NCBI RefSeq assembly: GCF_036320965.1
Contig: NC_092228.1
Span: 15,748,307 to 15,812,306, forward strand
DNA from: Panulirus ornatus
Lineage: Eukaryota > Arthropoda > Malacostraca > Decapoda > Palinuridae
Length of the DNA stretch: 64,000 nucleotides
Direction of reading: 5' to 3'
Below the pieces are notes generated by a model that worked only from the letters and a program-made list of their open reading frames with translations, was not told the DNA's origin and made no database searches. The position numbers were made by a program, and so were the translations under genes. Shown piece by piece: positions 22,068 through 32,499 of this stretch (its first letter is position 1; each line of letters begins with the position of its first letter).

Positions 22068-23593
22068 TAAACAGAGAAGAGGTAGTAAAAGCTTTGCGGA
22101 AGATGAAAGCCGGCAAGGCAGCAGGTTTGGATGGTATTGCAGTGGAATTTATTAAAAAAGGGGGTGACTGTATTGTTGACTGGTTGGTAAGGTTATTTAA
22201 TGTATGTATGACTCATGGTGAGGTGCCTGAGGATTGGCGGAATGCGTGCATAGTGCCATTGTACAAAGGCAAAGGGGATAAGAGTGAGTGCTCAAATTAC
22301 AGAGGTATAAGTTTGTTGAGTATTCCTGGTAAATTATATGGGAGGGTATTGATTGAGAGGGTGAAGGCATGTACAGAGCATCAGATTGGGGAAGAGCAGT
22401 GCGGTTTCAGAAGTGGTAGAGGATGTGTGGATCAGGTGTTTGCTTTGAAGAATGTATGTGAGAAATACTTAGAAAAGCAAATGGATTTGTATGTAGCATT
22501 TATGGATCTGGAGAAGGCATATGATAGAGTTGATAGAGATGCTCTGTGGAAGGTATTAAGAATATATGGTGTGGGAGGCAAGTTGTTAGAAGCAGTGAAA
22601 AGTTTTTATCGAGGATGTAAGGCATGTGTACGTGTAGGAAGAGAGGAAAGTGATTGGTTCTCAGTGAATGTAGGTTTGCGGCAGGGGTGTGTGATGTCTC
22701 CATGGTTGTTTAATTTGTTTATGGATGGGGTTGTTAGGGAGGTAAATGCAAGAGTCCTGGAAAGAGGGGCAAGTATGAAGTCTGTTGGGGATGAGAGAGC
22801 TTGGGAAGTGAGTCAGTTGTTGTTCGCTGATGATACAGCACTGGTGGCTGATTCATGTGAGAAACTGCAGAAGCTGGTGACTGAGTTTGGTAAAGTGTGT
22901 GGAAGAAGAAAGTTAAGAGTAAATGGGAATAAGAGCAAGGTTATTAGGTACAGTAGGGGTGAGGGTCAAGTCAATTGGGAGGTGAGTTTGAATGGAGAAA
23001 AACTGGAGGAAGTGAAGTGTTTTAGATATCTGGGAGTGGATCTGGCAGCGGATGGAACCATGGAAGCGGAAGTGGATCATAGGGTGGGGGAGGGGGCGAA
23101 AATTTTGGGAGCCTTGAAAAATGTGTGGAAGTCGAGAACATTATCTCGGAAAGCAAAAATGGGTATGTTTGAAGGAATAGTGGTTCCAACAATGTTGTAT
23201 GGTTGCGAGGCGTGGGCTATGGATAGAGATGTGCGCAGGAGGATGGATGTGCTGGAAATGAGATGTTTGAGGACAATGTGTGGTGTGAGGTGGTTTGATC
23301 GAGTAAGTAACGTAAGGGTAAGAGAGATGTGTGGAAATAAAAAGAGCGTGGTTGAGAGAGCAGAAGAGGGTGTTTTGAAATGGTTTGGGCACATGGAGAG
23401 AATGAGTGAGGAAAGATTGACCAAGAGGATATATGTGTCGGAGGTGGAGGGAACGAGGAGAAGAGGGAGACCAAATTGGAGGTGGAAAGATGGAGTGAAA
23501 AAGATTTTGTGTGATCGGGGCCTGAACATGCAGGAGGGTGAAAGGAGGGCAAGGAATAGAGTGAATTGGAGCCATGTGGTATACAGGGGTTGA
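22064..23593 (+). CDS. LINE reverse transcriptase, 5'-truncated, open 509 codons
   Basis: Encodes the RT domain of an RTE-like non-LTR retrotransposon, which copies element RNA at a nicked target. Rough positions in the open frame: GLDGIAVEFIKK 21-32, YKGKGDKSECSNYRGISLL 66-85, EEQCGFRSGRG 109-119, FMDLEKAYDRVD about 145-157 (first catalytic Asp), GLRQGCVMSPWLFNL about 204-218, QLLFADDTALVADS with FADD about 254-257, FRYLGVDLAADGT in the 320s, then TMLYGCEAWAMD, CGVRWFDRVS, WFGHMERMSEERLTKRIY and GRPNWRWKDGVKKILCDRGL. All three RT aspartates are present. The N-terminal endonuclease and true start are lost because the element begins at the (TA)n, so this is a remnant rather than a full gene. 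RTE-like is my best clade guess from motif style; a phylogeny could move it. Confidence 0.93.
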
Positions 23594-23805
23594 CGTGCTG
23601 TCAGTGGATTGAATCAAGGCATGTGAAGCGTCTGGGGTAAACCATGGAAAGCTGTGTAGGTATGTATATTTGCGTGTGTGGACGTGTGTATGTACATGTG
23701 TATGGGGGGGGGGGGGTTGGGCCATTTCTTTCGTCTGTTTCCTTGCGCTACCTCGCAAACGCGGGAGACAGCGACAAAGTATAAAAAAAAAAAAAAAAAA
23801 AAAAA

Positions 23806-23808
<3 letters not shown>
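22066..23808 (+). mobile_element. RTE-like LINE copy I, longest intact RT frame
   Basis: Plus-strand copy that starts directly in (TA)n with TGGTAAACAGAGAAGAGG, runs through an uninterrupted RT frame, a short-type 3' UTR (23594-23782) with a G-run at 23704-23716, the terminal CTACCTCGC..GCGACAAAG motif and poly(A) (23783-23806). Its near identity to copies C, J, K and V points to recent activity of this subfamily. The endonuclease part is missing. Confidence 0.96.

Positions 23809-23810
<2 letters not shown>

Positions 23811-23840
<30 letters not shown>
23811..23840. repeat. (TG)n microsatellite
   Basis: About 28 bp of TG between the poly(A) of copy I and the truncated 5' end of copy J. The first bases of copy J (TGTGTGGATCAGG) blend with it. 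Confidence 0.9.
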
Positions 23841-23841
<1 letters not shown>

Positions 23842-25200
23842 ATCAGGTGTTTGCTTTGAAGAATGTATGTGAGAAATACTTAGAAAAGCAAATGGATTTG
23901 TATGTAGCATTTATGGATCTGGAGAAGGCATATGATAGAGTTGATAGAGATGCTCTGTGGAAGGTATTAAGAATATATGGTGTGGGAGGCAAGTTGTTAG
24001 AAGCAGTGAAAAGTTTTTATCGAGGATGTAAGGCATGTGTACGTGTAGGAAGAGAGGTAAGTGATTGGTTCTCAGTGAATGTAGGTTTGCGGCAGGGGTG
24101 TGTGATGTCTCCATGGTTGTTTAATTTGTTTATGGGTGGGGTTGTTAGGGAGGTGAATGCAAGAGTTTTGGAAAGAGGGGCAAGTATGAAGTCTGTTGTG
24201 GATGAGAGAGCTTGGGAAGTGAGTCAGTTGTTGTTCGGTGATGATACAGCACTGGTGGCTGATTCATGTGAGAAACTGTAGAAGCTGGTGACTGAGTTTG
24301 GTAAAGTGTGTGAAAGAAGAAAGTTAAGAGTAAATGTGAATAAGAGCAAGGTTATTAGGTACAGAAGGGTTGAGGGTCAAGTCAATTGGGAGGTAAGTTT
24401 GAATGGAGAAAAACTGGAGGAAGTAAAGTGTTTTAGATATCTGGGAGTGGATCTGGCAGCAGATGGAACCATGGAAGCGGAAGTGGATCATGGGATGGGG
24501 GAGGGGGCGAAAATCCTGGGAGCCTTGAAGAATGTGTGGAAGTGGAGAACATTATCTCGGAAAGCAAAAATGGGTATGTTTGAAGGAATAGTGGTTCCAA
24601 CAATATTGTATGGTTGCGAGGTGTGGGCTATGGATAGAGTTGTGCGCAGGAGGGTGGATGTGCTGGAAATGAGATGTTTGAGGACAATGTGTGGTGTGAG
24701 GTGGTTTGATCAAGTAAGTAACGTAAGGGTAAGAGAGATGTGTGGAAATAAAAAGAGCGTGGTTGAGAGAGCAGAAGAGGATGTTTTGAAATGGTTTGGG
24801 CACATGGAGAGAATGAGTGAGGAAAGATTGACCAAGAGGATATGTGTGTCGGAGGTGGAGGGAACGAGGAGAAGTGGGAGACCAAATTGGAGGTGGAAAG
24901 ATGAAGTGAAAAAGATTTTGTGTGATCGGGGCCTGAACATGCAGGAGGGTGAAAGGAGGGCAAGGAATAGAGTGAATTGGATCGATGTGGTATACCGGGG
25001 TTGACATGCTGTCAGTAGATTGAATCAGGGCATGTGAAGCATCTGGGGTAAACCATGGAAAGCTGTGTAGGTATGTATATTTGCGTGTGTGGACCTGTAT
25101 GTACATACATGTGTATGGGGGTGGGTTGAGCCATTTCTTTTCATCTGTTTCCCTGCGCTACCTCGCAAACGTGGGAGACAGCGACAAAGCAAAAAAAAAA
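23841..25200 (+). mobile_element. RTE-like LINE copy J, RT core damaged
   Basis: Begins at GGATCAGGTGTTTGCTTTGA within the RT. Contains FMDLEKAYDRVD and GLRQGCVMSPWLFNL. The catalytic box reads FGDD (24234-24245) instead of FADD, and a TAG at 24279-24281 replaces CAG. The frame then continues 24288-25004 to the normal C-terminus. Short-type 3' UTR, terminal motif, A-run 25189-25201. The FGDD change and the stop show a non-functional copy, though the sequence is otherwise little diverged. Confidence 0.94.
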
Positions 25201-26621
25201 AATGGGAACTTCAGTGAAGGGCGCAAATGGGTAGGTGATAACAAGTAGTGGTGATGTGAGAAGGAGATGGAGTGAGTATTTTGAAGGTTTGTTGAATGTG
25301 TTTGATGATAGAGTGGCAGATATAGGGTGTTTTGGTCGAGGTGGTGTGCAAAGTGAGAGGGTTAGGGAAAATGATTTGGTAAACAGAGAAGAGGTAGTAA
25401 AAGCTTTGCGGAAGATGAAAGCCAGCAAGGCAGCAGGTTGGGATGGTATTGCAGTGGAATTTATTAAAAAAGGGGGTGACTGTATTATTGACTGGTTGGT
25501 AAGGTTATTTAATATATGTATGACTCATGGTGAGGTGCCTGAGGATTGGCGGAATGCGTGCATAGTGCCATTGTACAAAGGCAAAGGGGATAAGAGTGAG
25601 TGCTCAAATTACAGAGGTATAAGTTTGTTGAGTATTCCTGGTAAATTATATGGGAGGGTATTGATTGAGAGGGTGAAGGCATGTACAGAGCATCAGATTG
25701 GGGAAGAGCAGTGTGGTTTCAGAAGTGGTAGAGGATGTGTGGATCAGGTGTTTGCTTTGAAGAATGTATGTGAGAAATACTTGGAAAAGCAAATGGATTT
25801 GTATGTAGCGTTTATGGATCTGGAGAAGGCATATGATAGAGTTGATAGAGATGCTCTGTGGAAGGTATTAAGAATATATGATGTGGGAGGCAAGTTGTTA
25901 GAAGCGGTGAAAAGTTTTTATCGAGGATGTAAGGCATCATAGGGTGGGTGAGGGGGCGAAAATCCTGGGAGCCTTGAAGAATGTGTGGAAGTCGAGAACA
26001 TTATCTCGGAAAGCAAAAATGGGTATGTTTGAAGGAATAGTGGTTCCAACAATGTTGTATGGTTGCGAGGCGTGGGCTATGGATAGAGTTGTGCACAGGA
26101 GGATGGATGTGCTGGAAATGAGATGTTTGAGGACTATGTGTGGTGTGAGGTGGTTTGATCGAGTAAGTAACGTAAGGGTAAGAGAGATGTGTGGAAATAA
26201 AAAGAGGGTGGTTGAGAGAGCAGAAGAGGGTGTTTTGAAATGGTTTGGGCACATGGAGAGAATGAGTGAGGAAAGATTGACCAAGAGGATATATGTGTCG
26301 GAGGTGGAGGGAACAAGGAGAAGTGGGAGACCAAATTGGAGGTGGAAAGATTGAGTGAAAAAGATTTTGTGTGATCGGGGCCTGAACATGCAGGAGGGTG
26401 AAAGGAGGGCAAGGAATAGAGTGAATTGGATTGATGTGGTATACCGGGGTTGACGTGCTGTCAGTGGATTGAATCAGGGCATGTGAAGCGTCTGGGGTAA
26501 ACCATGGAAAGCTGTGTAGGTATGTATATTTGCGTGTGTGGACGTATGTATATACATGTGTATGGGGGTGGGTTCGGCCATTTCTTTCGTCTGTTTCCTT
26601 GCGCTACCTCGCAAACGCGGG
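25201..26621 (+). mobile_element. RTE-like LINE copy K, internal deletion removes catalytic core
   Basis: Starts immediately after the A-run of copy J, a direct tail-to-head junction. The frame 25235-25942 carries the RT N-terminal part (VVKALRKMKASKAAG, YKGKGDK, GFRSGRG, FMDLEKAYDRVD). At about 25936 the sequence jumps from GGATGTAAGGCAT to CATAGGGTGGG, deleting roughly 455 bp relative to copy I and with it GLRQG and FADD. The remainder (25944-26354) is out of phase and ends at a TGA replacing TGG in RWKDG. The short 3' UTR is itself cut at about 26621, where a SINE-like unit begins. Confidence 0.94.
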
Positions 26622-26798
26622 TGGCTGGAAGTCCTCCCCTTTCTTGTTTTTTTTTTTTTTTTCTTTTTTTTTTGTTTTCCAGGGGAAGGAACGGAGGGGG
26701 GGGGGTCAGGTGAGGATATTCCCTCTAAGGCCCAGTTCTCTGTTCTTAACGCTACCTCGCTAACGCGGGAAATGGCAAATAGTATGAAAAAAAAAAAA
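26621..26798 (+). repeat. SINE-like unit, copy 3, with 5' head
   Basis: The most complete + strand unit: GGCTGGAAGTCCTCCCCTTT, a long T-rich tract (26641-26677), TTTTCCAGGGGAAGGAACGG, G-run, GTCAGGTGAGGATATTCCCT, CAGTTCTCTGTTCTTAACGC, TACCTCGCTAACGCGGGAAA, TGGCAAATAGTATG, A-run, then (TA)n. The head matches, in reverse complement, the last bases of the window (63960-64000). Confidence 0.82.
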
Positions 26799-26803
26799 AT
26801 ATA

Positions 26804-26873
<70 letters not shown>
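26799..26873. repeat. (TA)n microsatellite
   Basis: About 70 bp of TA with one phase slip near 26812. It separates the SINE-like unit from LINE copy M. Confidence 0.95.
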
Positions 26874-26876
<3 letters not shown>

Positions 26877-27815
26877 TTGGAACCATGTTAGCAGAAGTGA
26901 GCCACAGGGTGGGAGAGGGGGCAAAGGTTCTAGAAGCGATGAAGAATGTGTGGATGGAGAGAACGTTATCTCGGAAAGCGAAAATGCGTATGTTTGAAGG
27001 AATAGTAGTTCCAAGTTGTGAGGCATGGGCTATAGATAGGGTTGTACAGAGGAGGGTGGATGTGTTGGAAATGAAATGTTTGAGGACAATATGTGGTGTG
27101 AGGTGGTTTGATCGAATAAGTGATGTAAGGGTAAGAGAGATGTGTGTAAATAAAACAAGTATGGTTGAGAGAGCAGAAGAGGGTGTGTTGAAATTGGACA
27201 TATGTAGAGAATGAGTGAGGAGAGATTGACAAAGAGTATATATGTGTTAGAGGTGGAGGGAAGAAGGAGAAGCAGGAGACAAAACTGGAGGTGGAAGGAT
27301 GGAATGAAAATGATTTTGAGCGATCTGGGGCCTGTGAACATACAGGAGGGTGAGAGGCATGCAAGGAATAGAGTGAATTGGAAATTGTGGTATACCATGG
27401 TCAAAGTGCCTTCAGTGGACTGAAGCAGGGCATGTGAAGCTTCTGGGATAAACCATGGAAAAGTCTGTGGGACTTAGATGAAGGTAGGGAGCTGTGGTTT
27501 CGGTGCATTACACATGACAGCTAGAGACTGAGTGTGAACAAATGTGGTCGTTTTGTCTTTATTCCTAACGCTGCCTAGCTGAAGCAGGGGATAGTGATGC
27601 TGTTTTCCTGTTGGGTGGGGTAGCAACAGGAATGGATGAAGGCAAGCAAGTATGAATATTTACATGTGTATGTATGTAATGTCTGCATATGTATATGTAT
27701 GCATATGTGCATATGTGGGGACTTATGTATATATACGTGTATATGAGTGGATGGGCCATTCTTCGTCTGTTGCCTGGTGCTCCATTCCTGACGTGGGAAA
27801 CAGCAATTATGTAGA
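26874..27815 (+). mobile_element. RTE-like LINE copy M, old, long-UTR type
   Basis: Begins in (TA)n with CAGTTGGAACCATGTTAGC, corresponding to DGTMEAEV of the RT. Frame 26885-27214 continues, but the block encoding TMLYG is deleted (IVVPSCEAW) and a second small deletion removes WFG. The remainder, 27211-27423, is in another frame. The 3' UTR resembles the long type (TCTGTGGGACTTAGATGAAG, GACAGCTAGAGACTGAGTGT), with its terminal motif diverged (CATTCCTGACGTGGGAAACA). Clearly older than copies C, I, J and K. Confidence 0.85.
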
Positions 27816-27875
27816 TAAAAAAATTAAATTATACTTGATCGCCATTTCCCACGTCAGCAAGGTATATATATAACA
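27745..27875. repeat. Head-on pair of LINE tails (inverted repeat)
   Basis: The + strand tail end of copy M (ATTCCTGACGTGGGAAACAG, 27784-27805) is followed after an A-rich linker by the same motif in reverse (TTGATCGCCATTTCCCACGT, 27836-27857, then CAGCAAGGTA). Two element 3' ends therefore meet. The minus-strand one has no coding part. Confidence 0.7.
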
Positions 27876-27949
27876 GTAATGAGATGGTCTTGATTAGGGC
27901 ATTTAGTTGCCTGTGCAGTCTCAGTCAAATTAGAAATATATGACCTGGG

Positions 27950-28150
27950 TAGGATATGGAGAAAACCTGATAAGGACTTTGGGAAGATTTGATGAAGCAC
28001 TGGGAAGATTTAGGGAGAACCTGGAAAAAACTTGGAGAAGACCTCAGGAGAATATGGAGAAAATTTAGGAGACCAGGGAAAGACTTGTTGAACAGAATTG
28101 AGGAAGATACAGGAAAGACTTGGAGAAGTTTTAAGGAAGATCTGTTTGTT
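27950..28150 (+). repeat. Purine-rich degenerate short-period repeat
   Basis: Repeating words such as GGAAGATTT, GGAGAAAA, CTTGGAGAAGA and CCTGGAAAAAACTTGG at intervals of about 10-20 bp. Frames through it (27989-28183 on +) give Trp/Lys/Glu-rich repeats by composition only. I interpret it as a decayed minisatellite. Confidence 0.5.
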
Positions 28151-28199
28151 TCTATTCCCTCATGGCTGAATTGTAGCATCTAGAGGTCCCACATTTTGG

Positions 28200-28980
28200 G
28201 TGTGCATAATTCAGAATATAGCCAAGGTTTTAGCAGCCACACATTGGCCTTTAGGGTCCTTTTTAAACCACCAAAAGCCATCATATTTTTCCAGGCAATA
28301 CCAGGTATTCTCCTAATGATAGAATAAATGTAAAATATAATCATACCAACAGAAAATTATTGATGTGTGATGGGAATACTGTCCACTGTTAGCAACTATA
28401 GCTTGCTTGTGGATATTGCAAGGCTTAACTTACTTCTATAAAGATTATTTTATTCTATATGGGAAAACTGCTTTTTACGTAAGAAAAAAAGTCATACAGG
28501 CCTGGAGAGAGAAATTGATTTTAAAGTTAGAGGGTTGAAATGACCATCTAACAATAGATTCTTAAGTTATAGAAAGTCAGTTACTAATGATTAATCCCAT
28601 CCTTCTTTTAACTTCTCTTTCCTCATTTGCTATTGTGTTCTCTTTGGGAAAAGGTAGATTTAACTCCATCATCTCACTAAGTGTTTTGTTAACTCTGATA
28701 GTGTGTGTATGTAATTACATCAGTGTGTGTTACAGGGAATGTGTTTTGATTAGTCACAGCCTCATCTCTAAGGCATTTCATTGTCAGACTTCATAAATTT
28801 CTCCATATCTTTATTTACAGTCTCACTACTTAACTCATCCCATCCAACATCCACATTCACTCTTATTGCAGAAATGCCTTTTCAGATCTTTTTTTAATTT
28901 GTTTTTACTTAGTTAATGTAGTTTCTTGTTTTGTTGAGTGAGGGCAATTGTCCATTTAAGATGTTGGGATGATGCATGTT
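28200..28980. other. No supported gene
   Basis: AT-rich sequence with no recognisable element or exon. Confidence 0.4.
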
Positions 28981-28984
28981 GGAT

Positions 28985-29960
28985 TTGTGTCTGGGGTTAA
29001 GAAGTTGACTGAAGACTTTTGTAGAGATGCAGACATTCTCTTCTGGGTGAGCCTTTATGCCAATAGTGTAATGCAGTGTTGCACGTTTAGTGTTGCATCT
29101 CTGGTGTCAGGGTGTTGTGATGTGACTGGAAGATCATCTACATATGCGTGGACATTCACACTGTGGTCTGTAAGAGATAATGGGAAGCCCTGTAGGAGAG
29201 ATTGATTATCCATTCTAGAGTTTAAAGGTTTTAGAGGCGAAGTATTGGTGAGTGACTCTGGCATAGTGGCCAGCTATGCAGTTGGCCATCCACTTTTAGT
29301 TGTTGAGGGAGATATTAAGTATCTAGTGGGTGATGATATGTTAGGGGACAATTTTAAATACATTATTAATGTCATTTGTCACAAGTAGAGTGTGGAAGTG
29401 TAGTTGTGGTTGGTTGAAGCCAATTAGGATATGTTGGAATGATAGTAGAGTCATTGGGTCGAAAATCATATTGTGTAGGTGAGAGTGGGAAATTTGTTTC
29501 AGTTTGTATTGGATCAGTTTTTCAAAGGGTTTAGTTGCTAAAGACATAAGTGATGTGGAGTGGTAAGAAGAGTGAGAGTTAGAAGGTTTTTAGGATTGGT
29601 ACTGTGTTGACAGGCTTCCAGATGTCAGGAATTCTCATCAGCTTGGAGTGGTTGACAGTATCTGTCAGTTCTTGGATTACAATTGGACCAAAGCGTTTTA
29701 TGTGGAAGTTTGACATGTTGTCAAGGCCTGTTGCAGAAGTCTTTTAGGTTTTAATTACATTGTACATATGTATCAGTGGGAATGAAGGATGGTTGAGCAG
29801 ATTTTTCTGGATGGATTTTGTGTAGATTTTTCCCGTTGAGGAAGTGGTTGGTTTATAGCTGATTTTTTGATGGAGTTTCATGTGTTTTTTGTCTTCTTTG
29901 GGAGAAGGAATGTCTTTGGATTGGGTCACAAGAGCATCATTGGTGGGGGTTTGGTTGGTG
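28985..29960 (-). mobile_element. Decayed Jockey-like LINE reverse transcriptase
   Basis: Reading the minus strand from 29735 downward with frame changes: GLDNMSNFHIK and GPIVIQELTDTVNHS (usual GLDNIxxxHLKHLGPxAIxxLTDIxNxS), IPDIWK (usual IPxIWK), then frame 29547-29341 with KPFEKLIQYKLK, SPLH-like stretch and HTLLVTNDINNVFKIVP (usual RTLLVAxDIxKAFDxVP, catalytic Asp in DIN). Then frame 29264-29055 with VNVHAYVDDLPVTSQHPD, the catalytic YADD box altered to YVDD. The motif order is that of a Jockey-clade RT. Many frameshifts; inactive and old. Confidence 0.75.
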
Positions 29961-30489
29961 CAGGAAGTATTGATCTTTATAGTGCACTAGAACTGGTTGC
30001 TGTGGGTTTTGTTGAGGAATGGCTAGTGTACTGTTTGCCTGTTAGTGATTAGGTTAGTAATGATGCTGTTTAGTCTGAATTTTGTTGTAATTTATATTGA
30101 TGGTGGGTGGTTTTGACTGAACTGATTGCTTTATGAGTTTTTCAGTTTGTGGGGAGAAGATTGTGTTAATTTTCTTTTTATGTTCTTGTAGTGTGTGCTT
30201 TTTGCTGGCTTGGTTTGTGATGTTTATGTAGTATAAGATAGCATGATATAGGAATAGGAAATGTCGACATGCTTATTTTGTTTAGAGAATGCAGTCCATG
30301 TGGAACAGGCCCATCCTCCTCTGTAAGTACTTTCCAAAACAAGTCTCAATCGTAACAAAATATTTTATAGTATTGCATGGAGTAAAAGTAACAAAATTTG
30401 GGAGTAAGACAACTGTACTGGTTAGATGTTAAGACGAGACTTTGTAGCCGAATACACATTTCCAGAAAACATTCTGTGTAACAGTGATA

Positions 30490-32110
30490 GGGGAAATAAA
30501 GGCGGCAGTAGTGCCTAGCTCTTTGTTCAAGCTCACCGTGATCATATAATACAATTTATTGGAACTTGATAATATCGACCTCATTTTTGTAGATATCAAA
30601 GACAAGTTTCATGAGAGAATAACAGTAGGACTAGTCTACAGGCCCCCTGCACAGACACCAGAAGTAGATGAAAGGTATTCATAATGAACACAATGCAGTC
30701 ATAGTGCACCATACTGGTATCTAAGTGGGGTAAATCCTGTTTTAGTAGGTCTGGGTGCAGACTGTACATAAATTTGCTTGATAATGCCTGAATACATTTA
30801 GGTGAGAAACCTACTCACAGCAAGAACACTTTAGATTTAGTTTTAGATACAGTCAAGGATCTTCTCAATAATTTTGAAGCTGGAGAACAGTTTGGTATGG
30901 GCGATCACTGACAAATTACTTTTGAGGTGACTTTCACCACTCAATGTGATACTGGTCTGCATGAAAGGTGCAGTAAAGCACCATGTTTTTTGTGCAAATT
31001 GTATTGCTCTTGACAGGCAAATCTCCAGTGATATTGTCAATGAAAACCATATGGATATAGCTTGGAAAAGCTTCTTTAAATCTTTCAAAATGGTTGAGAA
31101 AATATATGTGCCTGTGTGTTGTAGACAGTCTTTCTCCAAAATGAAGCCAAAAATGGTGGATCAAATGAGTTATTGTGTAAGAAAGCAGCATATAAGAAAC
31201 TCAGAGAGACTAGTAACTAACTTGAGATAGTACTGTAAATTACAAAACTTGCTCAGAGAAAATAAGAGGTTTAAACATTGTAGTTAATGTCGGTATGAAG
31301 CATATGATGCAGAAAGCATCAAAGGAAACCCAAAGGAGTTATATAGTTATGTTAGAAGCAGGGGAGACATTAACCAGTCACTTGGTCCATTAACTATTGA
31401 AAACACTGACTTAGCTCAAGACAACTAAGCCATGGCAAAAATCTTTTATTTGATTTTGTGCCTATTTATGATTGAAGACACAGCTCATGTCCCAAATCCA
31501 GCTCCTGTGCTGAGGGGAATATGTTTTGCAACATACTGACATGCAAGGTGAAGATATACTATCGGCACTAGATAGACTGAAAGTACATTAAATGGTAGGC
31601 CCAGATAAGTTTTATCCAAAAACAAGTAAAGAGGCAAAAAATGAGATGATTAAGCCCTAGACTGCTCTTATCAATTAGTCACTTGTTGTGGGGGAAGTTT
31701 TAGAGGAGTGTAAGTTTGTCAATGTAACACAGACATTTAAAAAAGGTAGTAAGGCACTGTCCAGAAATTATCCAGTTAGCTTAATGTTTGTAGTTTGGGA
31801 CAGAATTGTAAAGTGTATACAAGACTACTGCTTAACAAATGATTTCTAGCTTGGTTTCAATGAAATTGCTTATGTCAGACAAATCTACTTGATTTCTTTT
31901 ATAGTATAATAAGCATGCACAATGAAAGTAAAACAGTTGATGTCATCTATTTAACACATTACCCAAGTATCGGGCAGAGCAAGATTGCTTGTTGGTGCAT
32001 GAGTGTCTCAATAACAGATATTTACTGATCTCATAGAATAAGGAGTCAAAGGTTTCACAATGCCAATTTTCATTCTACTGAAGTGTTTCTACACTAAAAA
32101 GGTTCAAAGA
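30490..32110 (+). mobile_element. Decayed CR1/L2-like LINE, endonuclease end and RT start
   Basis: At 30560-30665 the + strand reads LELDNIDLIFVDIKDKFHER then GLVYRPP, the core of an AP-type endonuclease. KNTLDLVLD and GMGDH follow (30825-30910), the usual TLDLVF..SDH end of that domain. The linker has a frame 30946-31230. RT-like words follow near 31320-31420 (NPKELYSYVRSRG, GPLTIENTD) and near 31930 SKTVDVIYL, the first RT catalytic region, whose Asp-containing continuation is destroyed. Stops are frequent; the element is old. Confidence 0.7.
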
Positions 32111-32499
32111 AAACATTGTTAATGGGTTTTGTCCACAATGTAATTTAAAAAACTGGGGAATTATTTAAATTTATTTCAATGGTTTTGTAGAAATTATACA
32201 ATTTCTTAAGGAAGATCAGAATCACATTGACTTCAAATACTTTGGAACTAAACAAACAGTCCTTCCAATGATAATTCTACAAGTGAGGATTCCTTTACTT
32301 GCATTGTTTTAACTGTTTACGTTGTCTGTCTTTCATTAAAACATGTGATGCAGAGATGAGGGATGCCATTACATTGGTTGCATTACATTGAGACCTTTCT
32401 CACCTGGTGGTAATTTGAATCCTTTGTTAAGAGAAATCTCTTAGCAACCACGATATCTCTTCCTTGATACTGTCTTGGATTCATCTGATTCAGAAAGTG

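Noticed and set aside
23077..23758. Conserved Pro/Ser/His/Leu-rich frames antisense to the RT (111, 150, up to 205 residues), recurring in every copy
   Set aside because: They recur because the RT strand is conserved; their sequences follow RT codons in reverse and carry no domain of their own.
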